From positions 26,769-90,768 of the forward strand of contig JAGARR010000004.1 of assembly GCA_017622135.1 (NCBI GenBank): DNA of 64,000 bases, in the 5' to 3' direction. The position numbers and the translations under genes were made by a program. A model generated the notes under the pieces. It had not been told where the DNA came from. It ran no database searches and saw only the letters and a program-made list of their open reading frames with translations. Positions 35,018 to 45,369 of the stretch are shown here, in pieces. The stretch is from Spirochaetaceae bacterium. GTDB taxonomy: Bacteria > Spirochaetota > Spirochaetia > Treponematales > Treponemataceae. How positions within the stretch are numbered: the first letter of the stretch is position 1; each line of letters opens with the position of its first letter.

Positions 35018-35030
35018 CCCTCCTAACCCC

Positions 35031-36470
35031 TTACTCCTCCTCCGACTCGAAGGTGGGATAGCGGGTGAGGTAGTCCTTGGTGTAGCGGGCCGCAAGGCCG
35101 CTGAGTACAATCAGTGACACGCAGTTGGGGATGGCCATAAGACCGTTGGTGATGTCGGCGATGGTCCAGACTGCGCTGATGGTCATGTAGGGACCGATGG
35201 CTATGGCCACGATGTACAGCAGGCGGAAGACTCCCACTGCCTTCATTTTTCCACCGGTAAGGTATTCCAAGCAGCGCTCGCTGTAGTAGTCCCAGCCCAG
35301 GATGGTAGTAAAGGCAAAGAACACCAGGCAGAGCATCAGCAGGAACTGGACGCTCACCCCGTCACCTCCCAGCACCTTGGAAAAGGCCGCCGTGGTGAGG
35401 GCAATACCCTGCAATTCAGGATTGCCCCAAATATCTTCTCCGGCGATAACGATGGAAAGTCCGGTCATGGTACAGATAATCAGTGTATCGATGACAGTTC
35501 CAGTCATGCTCACCAAGCCCTGTTCAACAGGATCCTTCATCTGGGCGGAGCTGGCGGCTATGGGAGCGGAGCCAAGTCCGGCCTCGTTGGAGAAGATTCC
35601 CCGGGCAACACCCTTCTGCATGGCGTCAGTCATTTGCTTAAAGACAAACCCCACCGTACCACCGGCAAGGGCCTGCAGACCAAAGGCACTTTGGAAGATG
35701 GTGGCAAAGGCGGCAGGAATCTTTGTGGCATTCATTACCACTACACTCAATCCCAAGAATACGTAGACAACGGCCATAAAGGGAACAACAACTTCAGAAA
35801 CCTTGGCAATCCGCTTGAGTCCACCAAGAATTACCAGGGCAGCAAAGATTGTTACAAGGGCTCCACCAATTACTGTAGCCCAGGAATAGTGGTGGCCAAA
35901 CAAGCTGAAGGCGATGTTCGAGTTGGTGGGGTCAAAGGCATTGTTGATGGCGCTGGTAATGCCGTTGATTTGGGTCATGGTACCAATTCCCAAGATTCCC
36001 GCTGTCACCGCAAAGAAGGCAAAGACCTTTGCCAGCCACCTCCACTTGGGGCCCATTCCCCGCTCTATGGTATAGAAGGGACCGCCCAGGATGTGGCCGT
36101 CCTCCTTCACCTCACGGAACTTACTGGCAAGCATACACTCGGTGAACTTGGTGGCGGTTCCCAGGATAGCGGCAATCCACATCCAGAACAGGGCACCGGG
36201 ACCGCCAGCGGCAATGGCAGTGGCAACACCCACGATGTTTCCTGTACCAATGGTGGCAGAAAGGGCGGTACAAAGAGCTGCAAAGGCAGAAACCTCACCC
36301 TCAGTCCCCTCCTGCTTGCGGAAGATGGAGCGGAAGCCCCGCCCCAACTGGGTGAACTGAATCCCCCGCAGCCGGATGGACAGAATCAGGCCGGTGGCCA
36401 GAATCAGCACAATGGTGGGAATTCCCCACACCACATCATTAATGGAAGAAAGAATTGAGTTGAAAGACAT
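35031..36470 (-). CDS. Sodium:alanine/glycine symporter (AGCS family)
   Basis: A 479-residue inner-membrane transporter with about 11 helices. AGCS hallmarks: LGRGFRSIFRKQEGTEGEVSAFAALCTALSATIGTGNIVGVATAIAAGGPGALFWMW near residues 50-110 and IFSNEAGLGSAPIAASSAQ around 290. It imports alanine or glycine with Na+. ATG at 36470 follows CAGGAATTGAC; the longer frame adds 24 low-value residues. The leader contains a glycine riboswitch and terminator, implying glycine as a physiological ligand. Confidence 0.92.
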   Translation of the reverse strand: MSFNSILSSINDVVWGIPTIVLILATGLILSIRLRGIQFTQLGRGFRSIFRKQEGTEGEVSAFAALCTALSATIGTGNIVGVATAIAAGGPGALFWMWIAAILGTATKFTECMLASKFREVKEDGHILGGPFYTIERGMGPKWRWLAKVFAFFAVTAGILGIGTMTQINGITSAINNAFDPTNSNIAFSLFGHHYSWATVIGGALVTIFAALVILGGLKRIAKVSEVVVPFMAVVYVFLGLSVVVMNATKIPAAFATIFQSAFGLQALAGGTVGFVFKQMTDAMQKGVARGIFSNEAGLGSAPIAASSAQMKDPVEQGLVSMTGTVIDTLIICTMTGLSIVIAGEDIWGNPELQGIALTTAAFSKVLGGDGVSVQFLLMLCLVFFAFTTILGWDYYSERCLEYLTGGKMKAVGVFRLLYIVAIAIGPYMTISAVWTIADITNGLMAIPNCVSLIVLSGLAARYTKDYLTRYPTFESEEE

Positions 36471-36552
36471 GTCAATTCCTGTAGGAACGGGTGGCAGGGC
36501 AGGAAGTGCCGGCAGACTGCCAGCAGAAAGTACCGCACCCACGTGTTCCTTT

Positions 36553-36605
36553 TAAAAAAGATAAGAGCCTTGCTTCCGAAACGTGCTCCAGAAACGGCAG
36601 GCTCT
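36553..36605 (-). terminator. Riboswitch expression-platform terminator
   Basis: On the minus strand AGAGCCT (36605-36599) pairs with AGGCTCT (36570-36564) around an inner GC helix, followed by TATCTTTTTT. The left arm directly abuts the aptamer 3' GGAGAG, so aptamer folding can compete with it. Confidence 0.7.
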
Positions 36606-36745
36606 CCAAAGAGTGGTTTGAACAGGTTTTGATTTAGCTCCGTCCACTTTGCCTGAGATATCGGCTCGAATAGCCTTAACCCTTCGGCGCCCCGTCCAGA
36701 AGCCTCATACGCTCCGATTCCGGGAACTCTCCAGAGAATCGCCGC
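36600..36745 (-). promoter_or_regulatory. Glycine riboswitch
   Basis: Minus-strand leader of the AGCS gene carries the glycine aptamer core: GGAGAG at 36732-36727, GCGCCGAAGGG at 36690-36680 and ATCTCAGGCAAAGTGGACGGAG-type segment at 36659-36638. A further GGAGAG follows at 36608-36603, suggesting a second ghost or partial aptamer. Glycine riboswitches commonly control glycine cleavage genes and Na+:alanine/glycine symporters; the downstream gene is the latter. Confidence 0.85.
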
Positions 36746-36775
36746 CACAAAACACGTTGCCACGACGACGGAAAC

Positions 36776-36804
36776 ATCCTAGCATGAATAAAAAAAAAAC
36801 GCAA
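36776..36804 (-). promoter_or_regulatory. Promoter of the glycine riboswitch-symporter unit
   Basis: TTGCGT (36804-36799), 17 bp including a T-run, TAGGAT (36781-36776). The start would be about 35 nt upstream of the aptamer. Confidence 0.55.
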
Positions 36805-36874
36805 GGGAATGAAAAAAGTTATATATTACACTACAGTATACAATTACACGAATTTCTCTAAAAATGTAAAACGC

Positions 36875-36903
36875 TTTACTTTTTTCAGCTATAGATATAT
36901 AAT
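36875..36903 (+). promoter_or_regulatory. Promoter upstream of the chemoreceptor gene
   Basis: TTTACT (36875-36880), 17 bp, perfect TATAAT (36898-36903). The leader is about 140 nt. A sigma-28 motif was looked for and not convincingly found. Confidence 0.55.
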
Positions 36904-37048
36904 TGAATAAGAGATTGAAGTTCGCTCAAAGATTCATGGGTGGACTCTAACGTGTTCTATGGAAACCAACGTACATTGTACCATTCCAGATGAGCCAGGT
37001 CGCTGCTTTTCCATACTACAGATCATCACTACTTGTCAGGAGGTTTTT

Positions 37049-38752
37049 ATGAAACTATCTGTACGTACATCCCTGCTCATCAGATTCGGGATTTTGGTAC
37101 TCCTCACCATCATTGCCACCTACATCGGCTTTTTGGGATTGCGACGGCTGAACAATGCCAACGACCATCTGTCCCTCATTACCGTGCCGGCAGTGCGGGT
37201 ATCCGCCAACATCAACCTGAACCTGTCTGACTTCCGTGTGGCGGAGCTGCGCTACCTCTACGCCATCACCCCCGACATCGAAAGCCGCTACCTCGTGCGA
37301 ATCTCCGACCTACAGAAGCTGATGGAGCAGTTGTTCAAGGAATATGACGCGCTCATTGAGACACCGGAAGACCAGGCACTGCTGAAGGAAATCGAGGACG
37401 GCTGGAAGGAGTACCTCGACACCCATAACGAGATCATGCGGGTTGCACGCACAAATCTGACCCGTGCCGGAGAGCTGCTGAACGAATCCACCGCCCTCTT
37501 CGATGACCTGACAGACAAGTGCACCAGCCTGGAGGACTATAACGAGCAGCTGATGGCCATGGCCCAGGCCGACAGCACTGACATGTATCATGAGTCAGCC
37601 CTCACCATCATGTGCGTCTGTCTTACCAGCATCATTCTGGCAGTGGCAGTCTCCATTATCTACAGCAATTCCCTCATTTCCGGATTGACCCTCATCAAGA
37701 AATCCATCCAGGACTTGTCCATGGGAGAGCTTGCCCTTCCCAGCACCACCGAGGAGGAGCAGGAGAAGTGTCTGAACCGAAAGGACGAGATCGGCGACAT
37801 GGGCCACACCCTCAAGAAGCTGAGAACCCAGCTCATGGATATTTCCGTCTCCCTCCACAGCATCTCCAGCCAGGTGAAGGACGGTGCTGCCCAAATCAGC
37901 TCCACAAGCCAGCAGGTTGCCACCGGCGCCTCTCAGCAGGCAGCCTCCACCGAGCAGATGTCCTCCACCATGGAGCAGATGGCCTCCAACATCCGGCAGA
38001 ATGCCGACAATGCGACAAAGACCGGCAGCATCTCCCAGCGCACCACCGATGACGGCAAGCGGGGTGGCCAGGCTGTTGACCAGGCATTGGTGGCCATCCA
38101 TGAGATTGCCCAGAAGATCAGTATCATCGAGGACATCGCCAGCCAGACAAACCTCCTGTCGCTGAATGCCGCCATCGAGGCAGCCCGAGCCGGCGAGGCT
38201 GGAAAGGGATTCTCCGTGGTTGCCAGCGAGGTCCGCAAGCTTGCAGAGCGCAGCTCCGTGGCAGCTGGTGAAATCAGCGAGATTTCCGCCACCACCGTCA
38301 GCTCCGTGGAGCAGGCCCACGAGATTGTCTCGGAAGTAGTGCGGAGTATCGAAGAGACAAATATGCTGGTGGAGGAGATTGCCACCGCCAGCCGTGAGCA
38401 GGATTCCGGCGCCCAGCAGGTGAACAAGGCCATCGTCCAGCTGGACAGCGTGGTCCAGCAGAATGCCGCCGCCTCCGAGGAGCTGGCAGCCATGGCAGAG
38501 GAGCTCACCGCCCACTCCCAGGTTCTCATCGACACCATCAGCTTCTTCAAGGTTGACAGCCGGACCCTGGCTTCCACCGAGACAAGGCGGGCCATGAATT
38601 CCAAGAAAAGGACGGTGCCGCACCCGGTAGCCAAGCCCATGTCAGCCCAGCCCGCCACGGTGGCCAAGGCAGCCCCTACACCAGTTCCCACCGGAGCCAC
38701 AGCCTTCCAGTCCAGCGATGATTTCGACGACATGGACTTTGAAGAATTCTAG
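37049..38752 (+). CDS. Methyl-accepting chemotaxis protein
   Basis: A 567-residue chemoreceptor. Membrane helix 1 at about 8-30, a periplasmic four-helix-type sensor (residues 35-190), helix 2 around 195-215, HAMP (to about 275), then a long coiled-coil signalling domain. The hairpin tip is [42 protein letters not shown] near residue 370-410 (only named here). The tail ends [11 protein letters not shown], acidic rather than a CheR-binding NWETF pentapeptide. AGGAGGTTTTT precedes the ATG; the longer frame to 36959 has none. Single gene with its own terminator. Confidence 0.93.
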   Translation: MKLSVRTSLLIRFGILVLLTIIATYIGFLGLRRLNNANDHLSLITVPAVRVSANINLNLSDFRVAELRYLYAITPDIESRYLVRISDLQKLMEQLFKEYDALIETPEDQALLKEIEDGWKEYLDTHNEIMRVARTNLTRAGELLNESTALFDDLTDKCTSLEDYNEQLMAMAQADSTDMYHESALTIMCVCLTSIILAVAVSIIYSNSLISGLTLIKKSIQDLSMGELALPSTTEEEQEKCLNRKDEIGDMGHTLKKLRTQLMDISVSLHSISSQVKDGAAQISSTSQQVATGASQQAASTEQMSSTMEQMASNIRQNADNATKTGSISQRTTDDGKRGGQAVDQALVAIHEIAQKISIIEDIASQTNLLSLNAAIEAARAGEAGKGFSVVASEVRKLAERSSVAAGEISEISATTVSSVEQAHEIVSEVVRSIEETNMLVEEIATASREQDSGAQQVNKAIVQLDSVVQQNAAASEELAAMAEELTAHSQVLIDTISFFKVDSRTLASTETRRAMNSKKRTVPHPVAKPMSAQPATVAKAAPTPVPTGATAFQSSDDFDDMDFEEF

Positions 38753-38770
38753 GATTTAGAATAGCTTTCA

Positions 38771-38804
38771 GACAGCCAGAATAATTTCTGGCTGTCTTTT
38801 TTTG
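38771..38804 (+). terminator. Terminator of the chemoreceptor gene
   Basis: Perfect 10-bp stem GACAGCCAGA/TCTGGCTGTC, 6-nt loop, T7 tail. Confidence 0.93.
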
Positions 38805-38865
38805 TTCATCCGTATGTTTTTTAACAAAAGAATATAAATTTTCAGAAAAAAAATATAAAAAAAAC

Positions 38866-38894
38866 TTGAATCACTAATCTTCATGATTTATAAT
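38866..38894 (+). promoter_or_regulatory. Promoter of hppA
   Basis: TTGAAT (38866-38871), 17 bp, TATAAT (38889-38894), about 90 nt upstream of the hppA start in a very AT-rich region. Confidence 0.65.
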
Positions 38895-38986
38895 ATTTCC
38901 TATTCCTCTTTTTTTGCAAAGAATTATTTGTAGCATTGAATTGAGGGAAAAAGTATTTTCATTTTTGACCAAAGAAAGGAAGAAAC

Positions 38987-40984
38987 ATGGATTTATTGGT
39001 TATTGTGCCACCAGTACTGGGTGGTGTGGCGTTGCTCTTTGCCGCCTTTTTGGCGGCCCGTGTGGCAAAGCAGGATGCGGGTACAGACCGCATGAAGGAG
39101 ATTTCGGCCTTCATTCACGAGGGGGCGCAGGCCTTCCTCATGGCCGAATACAAGATTCTGCTGGTTTTCGTGGCAGTATTGTTTGTGCTGATTGGATTCG
39201 GAATCAGCTGGATCACCTCAGTGGCATTCCTGGTGGGAGCAGTATTCTCCACCTTGGCTGGCTACTGTGGCATGAACGTGGCCACCAAGGCCAACGTCCG
39301 CACTGCTGCAGGTGCCATGAACGGTGGCATGAACCGGGCCTTGTCTGTGGCCTTCTCCGGTGGAGCCGTCATGGGAATGAGTGTGGTGGGGCTGGGGCTC
39401 CTGGGAGCCAGCGTCATCTACATGATTACTGGTAATGCCAGCGTTCTTTCCGGCTTCTCTTTGGGAGCCTCCTCCATCGCCCTCTTTGCCCGTGTGGGTG
39501 GCGGCATCTACACCAAGGCAGCTGACGTTGGCGCCGACCTGGTGGGTAAGGTTGAGGCCGGTATCCCGGAGGACGACCCCCGCAACCCTGCTGTTATCGC
39601 CGACAATGTGGGCGACAACGTGGGTGATGTTGCTGGCATGGGCGCCGACCTCTTCGAGTCCTATGTGGGCTCCATCGTGTCCGCCATCACCCTGGGTGTG
39701 GTGTTCCACCAGGCCAACGGTGCCATGTATCCTTTGGTGCTCTCCGCCATCGGAATCCTGGCCTCCATCCTGGGAACCTTCTTTGTCCGTGGCGACGAGA
39801 AAGCCAGCCCCCACAAGGCCCTGAAGATGGGCAGCTACGTTTCCAGCGCCATCGTCATTGTGGCCTCTCTGGTTTTGAGCAAGTACAGCTTCGGCAACTT
39901 CAACTCCGCCATCGCCATCATCTTCGGCCTGATTGTGGGTCTGCTGATTGGAACAGTAACGGAAATATACACCTCCGGGGACTACCGCTTTGTAAAGAAG
40001 ATTGCCCTCCAGTCCGAGACTGGTCCTGCCACCACCGTCATCAGTGGTATCGCTGTGGGCATGAGCTCCACCGCCGTGCCCATCCTGCTGATTGCCGTGG
40101 GCATTATCGGTGCCTACATGGCTGACGGACTCTACGGAATCGCCCTGGCAGCGGTGGGAATGCTTTCCACCACGGGAATCACCGTTGCGGTGGATGCCTA
40201 CGGCCCCATCGCCGACAATGCCGGTGGTATCGCCGAGATGTCCGGCCTGCCTCCCCAGGTTCGCAACATCACCGACAAGCTGGACGCAGTGGGAAACACC
40301 ACCGCTGCCATGGGAAAGGGCTTCGCCATCGGATCCGCAGCCCTCACCGCATTGGCCCTCTTCGTGTCTTATGCCGAGGCTGTGGGCCTGAACGCCGCCG
40401 GAATCAACCTGCTGGACTACAAGGTCATCGTGGGATTGTTCATCGGTGGAATGCTGCCCTTCCTCTTCTCCGCCATGACCATGGACTCCGTGTCCAAGGC
40501 CGCCTACAAGATGATTGAGGAGGTTCGCCGCCAGTTCCGCACCATTCCCGGCATCCTTGAAGGAACTGGCAAGCCCGACTATACCTCCTGCGTTGCCATC
40601 TCCACCCAGGCGGCGCTCAAGGAGATGCTGGTGCCCGGCATCATGGCGGTCATCTCTCCCCTTGCCATCGGAATCCTTTTGGGAACAGGCGCCCTGGGCG
40701 GTCTTTTGGCAGGAAGCCTGGTGACTGGCGTGCTCACCGCCATCTTCATGTCAAATGCTGGTGGAGCCTGGGACAACTCCAAGAAATACATCGAGGAGGG
40801 CCACCACGGAGGAAAGGGAAGCGACGCCCACCGGGCAGCCGTCGTCGGCGACACCGTGGGAGACCCCTTCAAGGACACCTCCGGCCCCTCCATCAACATC
40901 CTCATCAAGCTGATGACGGTTGTTGCCCTGGTATTCGCGCCCCTGTTCCTGCTGATCAACGGCGGTACGGGACTGATTAAGTGA
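38987..40984 (+). CDS. hppA: Membrane-bound ion-pumping pyrophosphatase
   Basis: A 665-residue M-PPase that hydrolyses pyrophosphate to pump H+ or Na+. About 16 helices. Pyrophosphate-site motifs: [36 protein letters not shown] region (residues about 175-215), [17 protein letters not shown], and [18 protein letters not shown] near the end. [14 protein letters not shown] has alanine at the position (equivalent to 460) that is lysine in K+-independent enzymes, so it should be K+-dependent; ion specificity is not decided. Phosphate acyltransferase follows 12 bp downstream. A consensus AAAGGAAGAAAC RBS is present. Confidence 0.95.
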   Translation: MDLLVIVPPVLGGVALLFAAFLAARVAKQDAGTDRMKEISAFIHEGAQAFLMAEYKILLVFVAVLFVLIGFGISWITSVAFLVGAVFSTLAGYCGMNVATKANVRTAAGAMNGGMNRALSVAFSGGAVMGMSVVGLGLLGASVIYMITGNASVLSGFSLGASSIALFARVGGGIYTKAADVGADLVGKVEAGIPEDDPRNPAVIADNVGDNVGDVAGMGADLFESYVGSIVSAITLGVVFHQANGAMYPLVLSAIGILASILGTFFVRGDEKASPHKALKMGSYVSSAIVIVASLVLSKYSFGNFNSAIAIIFGLIVGLLIGTVTEIYTSGDYRFVKKIALQSETGPATTVISGIAVGMSSTAVPILLIAVGIIGAYMADGLYGIALAAVGMLSTTGITVAVDAYGPIADNAGGIAEMSGLPPQVRNITDKLDAVGNTTAAMGKGFAIGSAALTALALFVSYAEAVGLNAAGINLLDYKVIVGLFIGGMLPFLFSAMTMDSVSKAAYKMIEEVRRQFRTIPGILEGTGKPDYTSCVAISTQAALKEMLVPGIMAVISPLAIGILLGTGALGGLLAGSLVTGVLTAIFMSNAGGAWDNSKKYIEEGHHGGKGSDAHRAAVVGDTVGDPFKDTSGPSINILIKLMTVVALVFAPLFLLINGGTGLIK

Positions 40985-40996
40985 TAGGAGGAAAGA

Positions 40997-41917
40997 ATGA
41001 ACGTATTCGAGAAGGAATTCGACGTTATTCTGGACAAGGCCAAGAGTCTTTCCAAGCCCATGCGGGTTGTGGTGGCCGGTGCCGATGCCGAGCACCTGCT
41101 GCAGGCCGTCTTCGAGGCTGAGGCCAGGGGCTTCGCAATCCCTGTGCTGGTGGGCAACGAGGATCGCATCCGCACCATGCTGAAGGAGCTGAAGCTGGAG
41201 GATCGCAAGTACGAGATCTGCGGTGTGGTTGCCGACGACAACGTGGTGCAGGATGCCATCGATGTGGTGCGCAACGGCGGCGGAGACGTGCTGATGCGGG
41301 GAAACACCTCCACCAGAGGTTTTTTGATGCCCCTGCTGAACAAGGGAAACAAGCTCATCAAGAATGATGTTCTCACCTACGTCTCCCTGATGAAGCTTCC
41401 TCATTATGACCGGCTGCTGGCACTCTCCGATGCGGCCGTCATCATCCAGCCCTCCGTGGAGCGCCGCAAGCAGATCATTCGCAACATGGTGGAGCTGCTG
41501 AACAAGCTGGGCATCAGCCATCCCAACGTGGCGGTGCTCTCCCTGGTGGAGAAGCCCAGCTTCCACATGCGGGATACGGTTGAGGCCCAGACCATCGCCC
41601 GTGACCACGCTGCCAGTCCCATTGCCGACTGCGAGGTGGTGGGACCCATCACCTGGGACCTGGTGGTGAGCAAGGAGGCCGCACGGTTGAAGGGCTTTGA
41701 CTGCCCCCTGTGCGGAGAGTTCGACGCAGTCTGTGTGCCCGACGTGATGGCCGGAAACATCCTGATGAAGGCGCTGATGATGTCCGCACAAGTGAACAGC
41801 TGCGGCATTGTGGCCGGTGCCACCATCCCCATCGCACTGAATTCCCGCAGCAACTCCGTGGAGCAGGCCTACCTCTCTCTGGCAACCTGCGCCGCACTCC
41901 TGCAGGCAAAGCAGTAA
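40997..41917 (+). CDS. ptb: Phosphate acyltransferase (phosphate butyryl/acetyltransferase family)
   Basis: A 306-residue enzyme of the Pta/Ptb family: it exchanges CoA for phosphate on an acyl group. Visible are [13 protein letters not shown], the [17 protein letters not shown] block, [25 protein letters not shown], and C-terminal [18 protein letters not shown] [18 protein letters not shown]. Length fits Ptb (about 300) better than Pta (330 or more). No butyrate kinase is adjacent. Cotranscription with hppA links acyl-phosphate and pyrophosphate energy metabolism. Confidence 0.85.
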   Translation: MNVFEKEFDVILDKAKSLSKPMRVVVAGADAEHLLQAVFEAEARGFAIPVLVGNEDRIRTMLKELKLEDRKYEICGVVADDNVVQDAIDVVRNGGGDVLMRGNTSTRGFLMPLLNKGNKLIKNDVLTYVSLMKLPHYDRLLALSDAAVIIQPSVERRKQIIRNMVELLNKLGISHPNVAVLSLVEKPSFHMRDTVEAQTIARDHAASPIADCEVVGPITWDLVVSKEAARLKGFDCPLCGEFDAVCVPDVMAGNILMKALMMSAQVNSCGIVAGATIPIALNSRSNSVEQAYLSLATCAALLQAKQ

Positions 41918-41924
41918 GAAGCAG

Positions 41925-41957
41925 CCTCCCTTTTACACCCTGTCGAAGGGAGGGTTT
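41925..41957 (+). terminator. Terminator of the hppA-ptb operon
   Basis: Stem CCTCCCTT/AAGGGAGG with a 13-nt loop, followed by a short GTTT tail; 7 bp after the stop. Confidence 0.65.
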
Positions 41958-42068
41958 CAGACTACACTGCATCATGTCCTCTGGCGTGGTTCCAGGGCGG
42001 GATGCAGTTTTTTTGTCCTTGATTCTTCTTTACCAGACCTTTAGAATGGCGGGATGGAGGTAGGTGAC

Positions 42069-45000
42069 ATGAAAAAGTTTCTGCTGGTACTGGTGCTTTC
42101 CAGCTGCATGGTTCCCGTTCTGGCCCGTGGAGCCATGTCTGGGGAACAGGACCTGCGGGTTATCAAGACGGAGTGGTTCGACATCATCTTTCCCGCCCGC
42201 TCGGAGCCCCAAGCCCAGCGGCTGGCTTCCCAGGCTGACTCCATCTACCAGAAAATCGCTCAGGACTACGGGATGGCCCCCCAGTTCAGGCTGCCGGTGG
42301 TGATTACACCTGCGGTAGAGCAGCACAACGGCTACTTTTCCCAAGCCTTCTATAACCACATCGTCCTGTACGATGCGCCCCCCAGCACCGACATGGATAT
42401 TTTTTCCGACTCGCTGCTCTCCACCTTCACCCATGAGCTGACCCACGCCTACACCTACAACATGAAGAACGGTTTCTGGAAGGGAGTGGGAACCATCTTC
42501 GGAGACACAGTGAATCCCGGACACCTGCTGATTACCAGAGGCTGGGCGGAGGGAGCCACCCTCACCATGGAAAGCAGCCGGGGAGAGGGCAGGATGAATT
42601 CGGGCTATTCCCTGCAGATGGTGCGGCAGGCGGCCATCGAGGACAAGTTCCCCGCCTACGCAGACGTTCAGGGAGCCAGAGACACCTATCCCGCCGGCTC
42701 CTTCTACAACTTCAACGGGGGCTTCAACCAGTGGCTCCAGGACACCTACGGCATGGAAAAATACGCCCGGTTCTGGTACAACTGCATCAACCTGAAGGCA
42801 CTGACGGTGGGATGGGCTTTCAAGAAAACCTACGGCATATCCCTGAACGGTGCCTGGAAGGAATTCCAGCGGCAGGTACAGCAGGAATGGAGCAGGATTC
42901 CGCCCCAGCCCCTGAAGGAAGCGGACGAAAGTGAGCCACCAGCTGCCAGTGACTTCTTTGAGCCGGCAATCCCCGAGTTTTCCAGCAGGAACAGGGCTGG
43001 CGCCCTCTACAGCTCCCTGGTGGTCTCCCACCGCTGGCTGGCCTGGATTGACAGGTCCACCAGCACCATCTACCGCAGTCCCCTTCCCGTCACCGAGCCA
43101 GATTCCGGCCCTCAGGTGCAGCGGGTAGCAACCTTTCAAGGAATCCAGGACATACGCCTTTCCCAGGACGGCAGATTTCTGGTGGCCACCGTCCTTTCCC
43201 AAAATTCCGCCGCCGCCAAGATGCAGCTGTGGCTTCTTGACTTTGACACCAACCGCTGGCAGCAGCTTTCCTCCAGCGGCAGGGAAAACGGCATGGTCGT
43301 CAGGAGCGAGTCCGAGGACGGCTACCTGCTGCTTTCCACGGAATACAAGAACGGTGCCACCAGCATCCACATCCAGCGGCTGCTGGAGGACGGCCGGAGC
43401 TTCCGGCTGGAGCACCGGTATCAGGGTGATTTTCAGGAACACACCCAGTACCGTGATATTGTGGATCTGGGAGGCGGAAGGATTGCCTTCATCAAGAGCC
43501 ATGGGGGCAGACAGCAGCTGGTTCTGGCACAGCTGAATGCCACCGACGGGAAGGAGCCGCCGCTGCAGGTGCTGGAGGAGCTGGATCTGGAGGATTTCAT
43601 TCGAGTGGCAGGACTGGAAGCAAGTTCCGGGTCGGAAACAAGTTCCGGGGTGGGACTCAGCATCAGGAACCTGTCCGCCAGCCCAAGGGGAGACCAGCTG
43701 CTCTTTTCCTGGGCTACCAAGGACACCCTACCCCGGCTGGGCGTGCTGGAGCTGCACCCAGAGCAATCAGCAGGACAAGGCACCTCAGGCTACACTGTAG
43801 GGCGGCTCTCATTGCAGACCACCGACATTTCCGGCGGAGTCCACTTTCCGGTAAGCCTGCCCGCTGGTGAGGCAGCACAGGGGGACCACCAGCTGGCCTT
43901 CATCGGCACCTTCTATCTGGAGAACCGCCTCCTCACCAGCAGCCCCTCCCGGCTGGCCATGGAGGCATCCCTGCCCCCACAGGAACGGGAGGAGTCGTAC
44001 CAGCGGGACGCAGCACCCCAGCCAGCGGAATATGCGATGGAAACCGCATCGGAACGTTCCCGGCAAGAGACAGCTCCCCTCCCCTCGTCCAGCTACAATC
44101 CGCTGCGCTACTATGGCCGTGGAGTCTTCCTGCCCCTGGCCCTGGGACTGGCCACACCCCATTACGGCAGCACCCGTGACCCCATGGCCCTGCCTCTGGG
44201 CGTCACCTGGATGACCTCGAACCCCTGGCTCATGGGTGTCATGACAGCATCCCTGGGCTATGGGGTGGACAGCAGGTCGGTGGCCTACAACCTTTCCTAT
44301 CAGAACGGCACCGACACCAGCCTCTTCCAGTACAGACTGGAACATGGCAGCGAATTCGACGTGACAGGAGCAGGCTGGCTCCATTCCACCGTGACGGCGG
44401 AAGGCACCACCAGCCTTCTTTTGGGAAGGATTTCCCGGCTGAGTCTGGGAAACATCACCCGGCTGCAATTCGGCCAGGAGCTGCTGGAGCAGAAGGCTGC
44501 AACGGGACAGCAGAATCCCGCCGTCATCGCCACCGGGACACCCTACCTCCACCTCATCAATGCCACCACCGCCAGCTGGTCCTGCATCCAGCACTGGGGG
44601 CCGGGAATTCATGAAAGGCTGGGAATTTCTCTGGGTACAGAAGTCTACTACACCATGAACACCACCCTGTCCACCAGGCAGCTGAACATGAGCGCAGGAA
44701 ACATAGGCTTGTCCGCCAATATCTTCATCCCCAAGCTACTGCCCCTCAGAACAGTACAGAACCACACCTACAACCTGCCCACCACCATCACCGCCGCCGT
44801 ATTTCCCTCCGGCCTTGCCACAGGTACGGAGTCATCCCTCCTGTCCTACAGCTGGGGACGCACCCCAAGCATGGCGGCAATGGTGGAGGCAAAGACCATC
44901 CTCTACAGCATCAACATCCAGAAGGCCCTGCCGGTGGTGACGGCAGTCTACATCAATGACTTCGACCTTTCCTTGCGGGCATCGGTTGGATTTGAGGACA

Positions 45001-45287
45001 GACTCTATCTGAGCGACAAGGATGTGGCATCCGGGAACGTCGTGATTCCCAGGGGAGACGACTCATGGCGGCTTTTCAGGCTGAACAAGTATTTTTCCCG
45101 GCTGGGAAGCCAGCAGGTACCGGTGGTGGCCAACATAGCGCTGCGGGCATCCCTGGGATTGACCCCAAACGTGGGTTTTTCCGCCTACCCGCTCCTTGGA
45201 GGCAGCCTGTACTTTGAGTTCACCACGGCGGGACTGACAAGGCCCTTTGCCCCGGTGTTCCGGCTGGGACTTACCAGCAGGTGGTAG
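42069..45287 (+). CDS. Large surface protein: gluzincin peptidase, propeller-like middle, C-terminal barrel
   Basis: A 1072-residue exported protein. Signal peptide residues 1-20 (MKKFLLVLVLSSCMVPVLA). A zinc-peptidase-like domain has HELTH at about residue 123 with a downstream acidic candidate in GWAEGATLTME. Residues about 290-620 have TolB-like repeats (RLSQDGRFLVATVLSQNS, DLGGGRIAFIKS, SASPRGDQLLFSWA). Residues 690 to the end look like a 16-strand barrel ending in FRLGLTSRW, with a terminal tryptophan. It is probably in the outer membrane. ATG at 42069 has GGAGGTAGGTGAC upstream. The substrate is unknown. A short in-frame duplication (ASSGSETSSG) occurs at about 43618-43650. Confidence 0.75.
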   Translation: MKKFLLVLVLSSCMVPVLARGAMSGEQDLRVIKTEWFDIIFPARSEPQAQRLASQADSIYQKIAQDYGMAPQFRLPVVITPAVEQHNGYFSQAFYNHIVLYDAPPSTDMDIFSDSLLSTFTHELTHAYTYNMKNGFWKGVGTIFGDTVNPGHLLITRGWAEGATLTMESSRGEGRMNSGYSLQMVRQAAIEDKFPAYADVQGARDTYPAGSFYNFNGGFNQWLQDTYGMEKYARFWYNCINLKALTVGWAFKKTYGISLNGAWKEFQRQVQQEWSRIPPQPLKEADESEPPAASDFFEPAIPEFSSRNRAGALYSSLVVSHRWLAWIDRSTSTIYRSPLPVTEPDSGPQVQRVATFQGIQDIRLSQDGRFLVATVLSQNSAAAKMQLWLLDFDTNRWQQLSSSGRENGMVVRSESEDGYLLLSTEYKNGATSIHIQRLLEDGRSFRLEHRYQGDFQEHTQYRDIVDLGGGRIAFIKSHGGRQQLVLAQLNATDGKEPPLQVLEELDLEDFIRVAGLEASSGSETSSGVGLSIRNLSASPRGDQLLFSWATKDTLPRLGVLELHPEQSAGQGTSGYTVGRLSLQTTDISGGVHFPVSLPAGEAAQGDHQLAFIGTFYLENRLLTSSPSRLAMEASLPPQEREESYQRDAAPQPAEYAMETASERSRQETAPLPSSSYNPLRYYGRGVFLPLALGLATPHYGSTRDPMALPLGVTWMTSNPWLMGVMTASLGYGVDSRSVAYNLSYQNGTDTSLFQYRLEHGSEFDVTGAGWLHSTVTAEGTTSLLLGRISRLSLGNITRLQFGQELLEQKAATGQQNPAVIATGTPYLHLINATTASWSCIQHWGPGIHERLGISLGTEVYYTMNTTLSTRQLNMSAGNIGLSANIFIPKLLPLRTVQNHTYNLPTTITAAVFPSGLATGTESSLLSYSWGRTPSMAAMVEAKTILYSINIQKALPVVTAVYINDFDLSLRASVGFEDRLYLSDKDVASGNVVIPRGDDSWRLFRLNKYFSRLGSQQVPVVANIALRASLGLTPNVGFSAYPLLGGSLYFEFTTAGLTRPFAPVFRLGLTSRW

Positions 45288-45369
45288 CATCCTCAGAGTG
45301 CATTCGGCAGGTCTTGCCTCACGTTTTTTCTGGCAAGGCATGCCTCATACTCGTTCCAGTCGGCTCACG

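Noticed and set aside
36875..36903. Sigma-28 flagellar/chemotaxis promoter for the chemoreceptor
   Set aside because: No convincing TAAA...GCCGATAA pair; a sigma-70-type match with TATAAT is better.
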